From Amblyomma americanum (lineage: Eukaryota; Arthropoda; Arachnida; Ixodida; Ixodidae): a stretch of 64,000 bases of DNA. Of this stretch, positions 63,643 to 64,000 are shown piece after piece (the first letter of the stretch is position 1; the number at the start of each line of letters is the position of its first letter). The notes under the pieces are model-generated. The model saw only the letters and a program-made list of their open reading frames with translations. It made no database searches and was not told the origin of the DNA. The translations under genes were made by a program, and so were the position numbers. The stretch covers positions 147,152,121 to 147,216,120 of the forward strand of contig NC_135504.1 in NCBI RefSeq assembly GCF_052857255.1, read 5' to 3'.

Positions 63643-64000
63643 AGTTATAAGAGAAAAAGTTTTGACGCGTTTCACAGGGACACTTGTAAAACCGATGTGT
63701 TCAGATTTAGCTCGTTTCGGTCTAAACCAACTTGTTTCGTTGTATTAAGCACGAATACATGCTTTTCGCGGAGTTATAAGAGAAAAAGTTTTGACGCGTA
63801 TCACTTGGACACTTGTAAAACCGATATGTTCAGATCTAGCTCGTTTTGGTCTAAAACAGCTTGTTTCGTTGTATTAATCAAGAATACATGCTTTTCGCGC
63901 AGTTATAAGAGAAAAAGTTTTGACGCGTTTCACAGGGACACTTGTAAAACCGATGTGTTCAGATTTAGCTCGCTTCGGTCTAAAACAACTTGTTTCGTTG

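Larger units (their letters stand above)
1..64000 (+). repeat. Tandem satellite array of ~129-bp monomers, whole window
   Basis: Every part of the window reads as the same monomer, starting at phase 'agttataagag' and ending 'gcttttcgcgc', head to tail and always in the same orientation. Successive starts at 1, 129, 258, 387, 516, 645, 768, 897, 1026, 1155 and 1282 give lengths 128, 129, 129, 129, 129, 123, 129, 129, 129 and 127. There are about 500 monomers. No unique sequence, inversion, transposon or gene interrupts the array, and neither edge is reached. Large homogeneous arrays with nested higher-order repeats are known from eukaryotic centromeric and other heterochromatic satellites; placing this one in such a region is inference. 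The monomer family itself is not one I recognise. Confidence 0.98.
60946..64000. repeat. Right flank: same satellite, outside the 8.9-kb periodicity
   Basis: About 24 monomers continue in the same orientation but do not follow copies 1 and 2 of the long HOR. A short local period is visible: 61271 and 61787 are 516 bp (four monomers) apart and share 'tgctgttcgcg' and 'gtgtcacaggaacacttgc'. Variants such as 'gcgtctcacaggg' (61134, 62166, 62789) are confined to this stretch. Small indels are more frequent here than in the HOR domains. The window ends inside a monomer. Confidence 0.85.

Noticed and set aside
1..64000. CRISPR array
   Set aside because: The whole 129-bp unit repeats contiguously with no unique spacers, and no cas genes are present.
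1..64000. Telomeric repeat, rDNA spacer, tRNA or other RNA genes
   Set aside because: No short telomere-type units, no rRNA-like conserved sequence and no tRNA cloverleaf pattern are visible in the monomer or at its variant sites.

Overview
The whole 64 kb window is one uninterrupted tandem satellite DNA array. A monomer of about 129 bp (range 106-129 bp, roughly 500 copies) repeats head to tail in a single orientation from the first base to the last. I see no credible protein-coding gene, RNA gene, transposon, CRISPR array or unique sequence. The long open frames on the + strand arise because 129 is a multiple of three and one frame of the commonest monomer lacks stops. They are not supported as genes. 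The scale, purity and nested higher-order repeats (HORs) point to eukaryotic heterochromatin, such as a centromeric, pericentromeric or subtelomeric block. Species and chromosome cannot be told from the sequence, and I do not recognise the monomer as a named satellite.

Monomer: numbered from the phase 'agttataagag', the consensus is 129 bp, about 39% GC, with 8 CpG sites. By hand count the CpG observed/expected ratio is about 1.65. Two stretches are nearly constant (about positions 41-57 and 94-124). Class-defining variation sits at about positions 27-40, 58-79 and 125-129. At least six monomer classes recur in fixed orders, and those orders make the higher-order structure visible.

Layout. 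(1) 1-3415 is a multi-monomer segment repeated at 13337-16495; part of it recurs at about 33004-34708. (2) 3241-12737 holds three tandem HOR units of 3082, 2824 and 3591 bp that differ by whole-monomer gains and losses. (3) 12738 to about 20.3 kb holds a 3583-bp unit and rearranged, partly deleted copies of it. (4) About 20.3-34.3 kb is a mosaic of overlapping HOR copies with offsets of 2688, 3455, 3713, 4221, 6522 and 10364 bp. (5) About 34283-60945 holds three near-identical copies of an unusually long HOR, 8971, 8842 and 8842 bp, each about 69 monomers. Each opens with an internal run built on a 10-monomer (about 1285 bp) period. (6) About 60946-64000 is a flank of related monomers outside the 8.9-kb period, with small deletions.

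The array looks like the product of repeated unequal exchange, gene conversion or replication slippage acting at several scales. All comparisons were made by eye; no alignment or database search was run.
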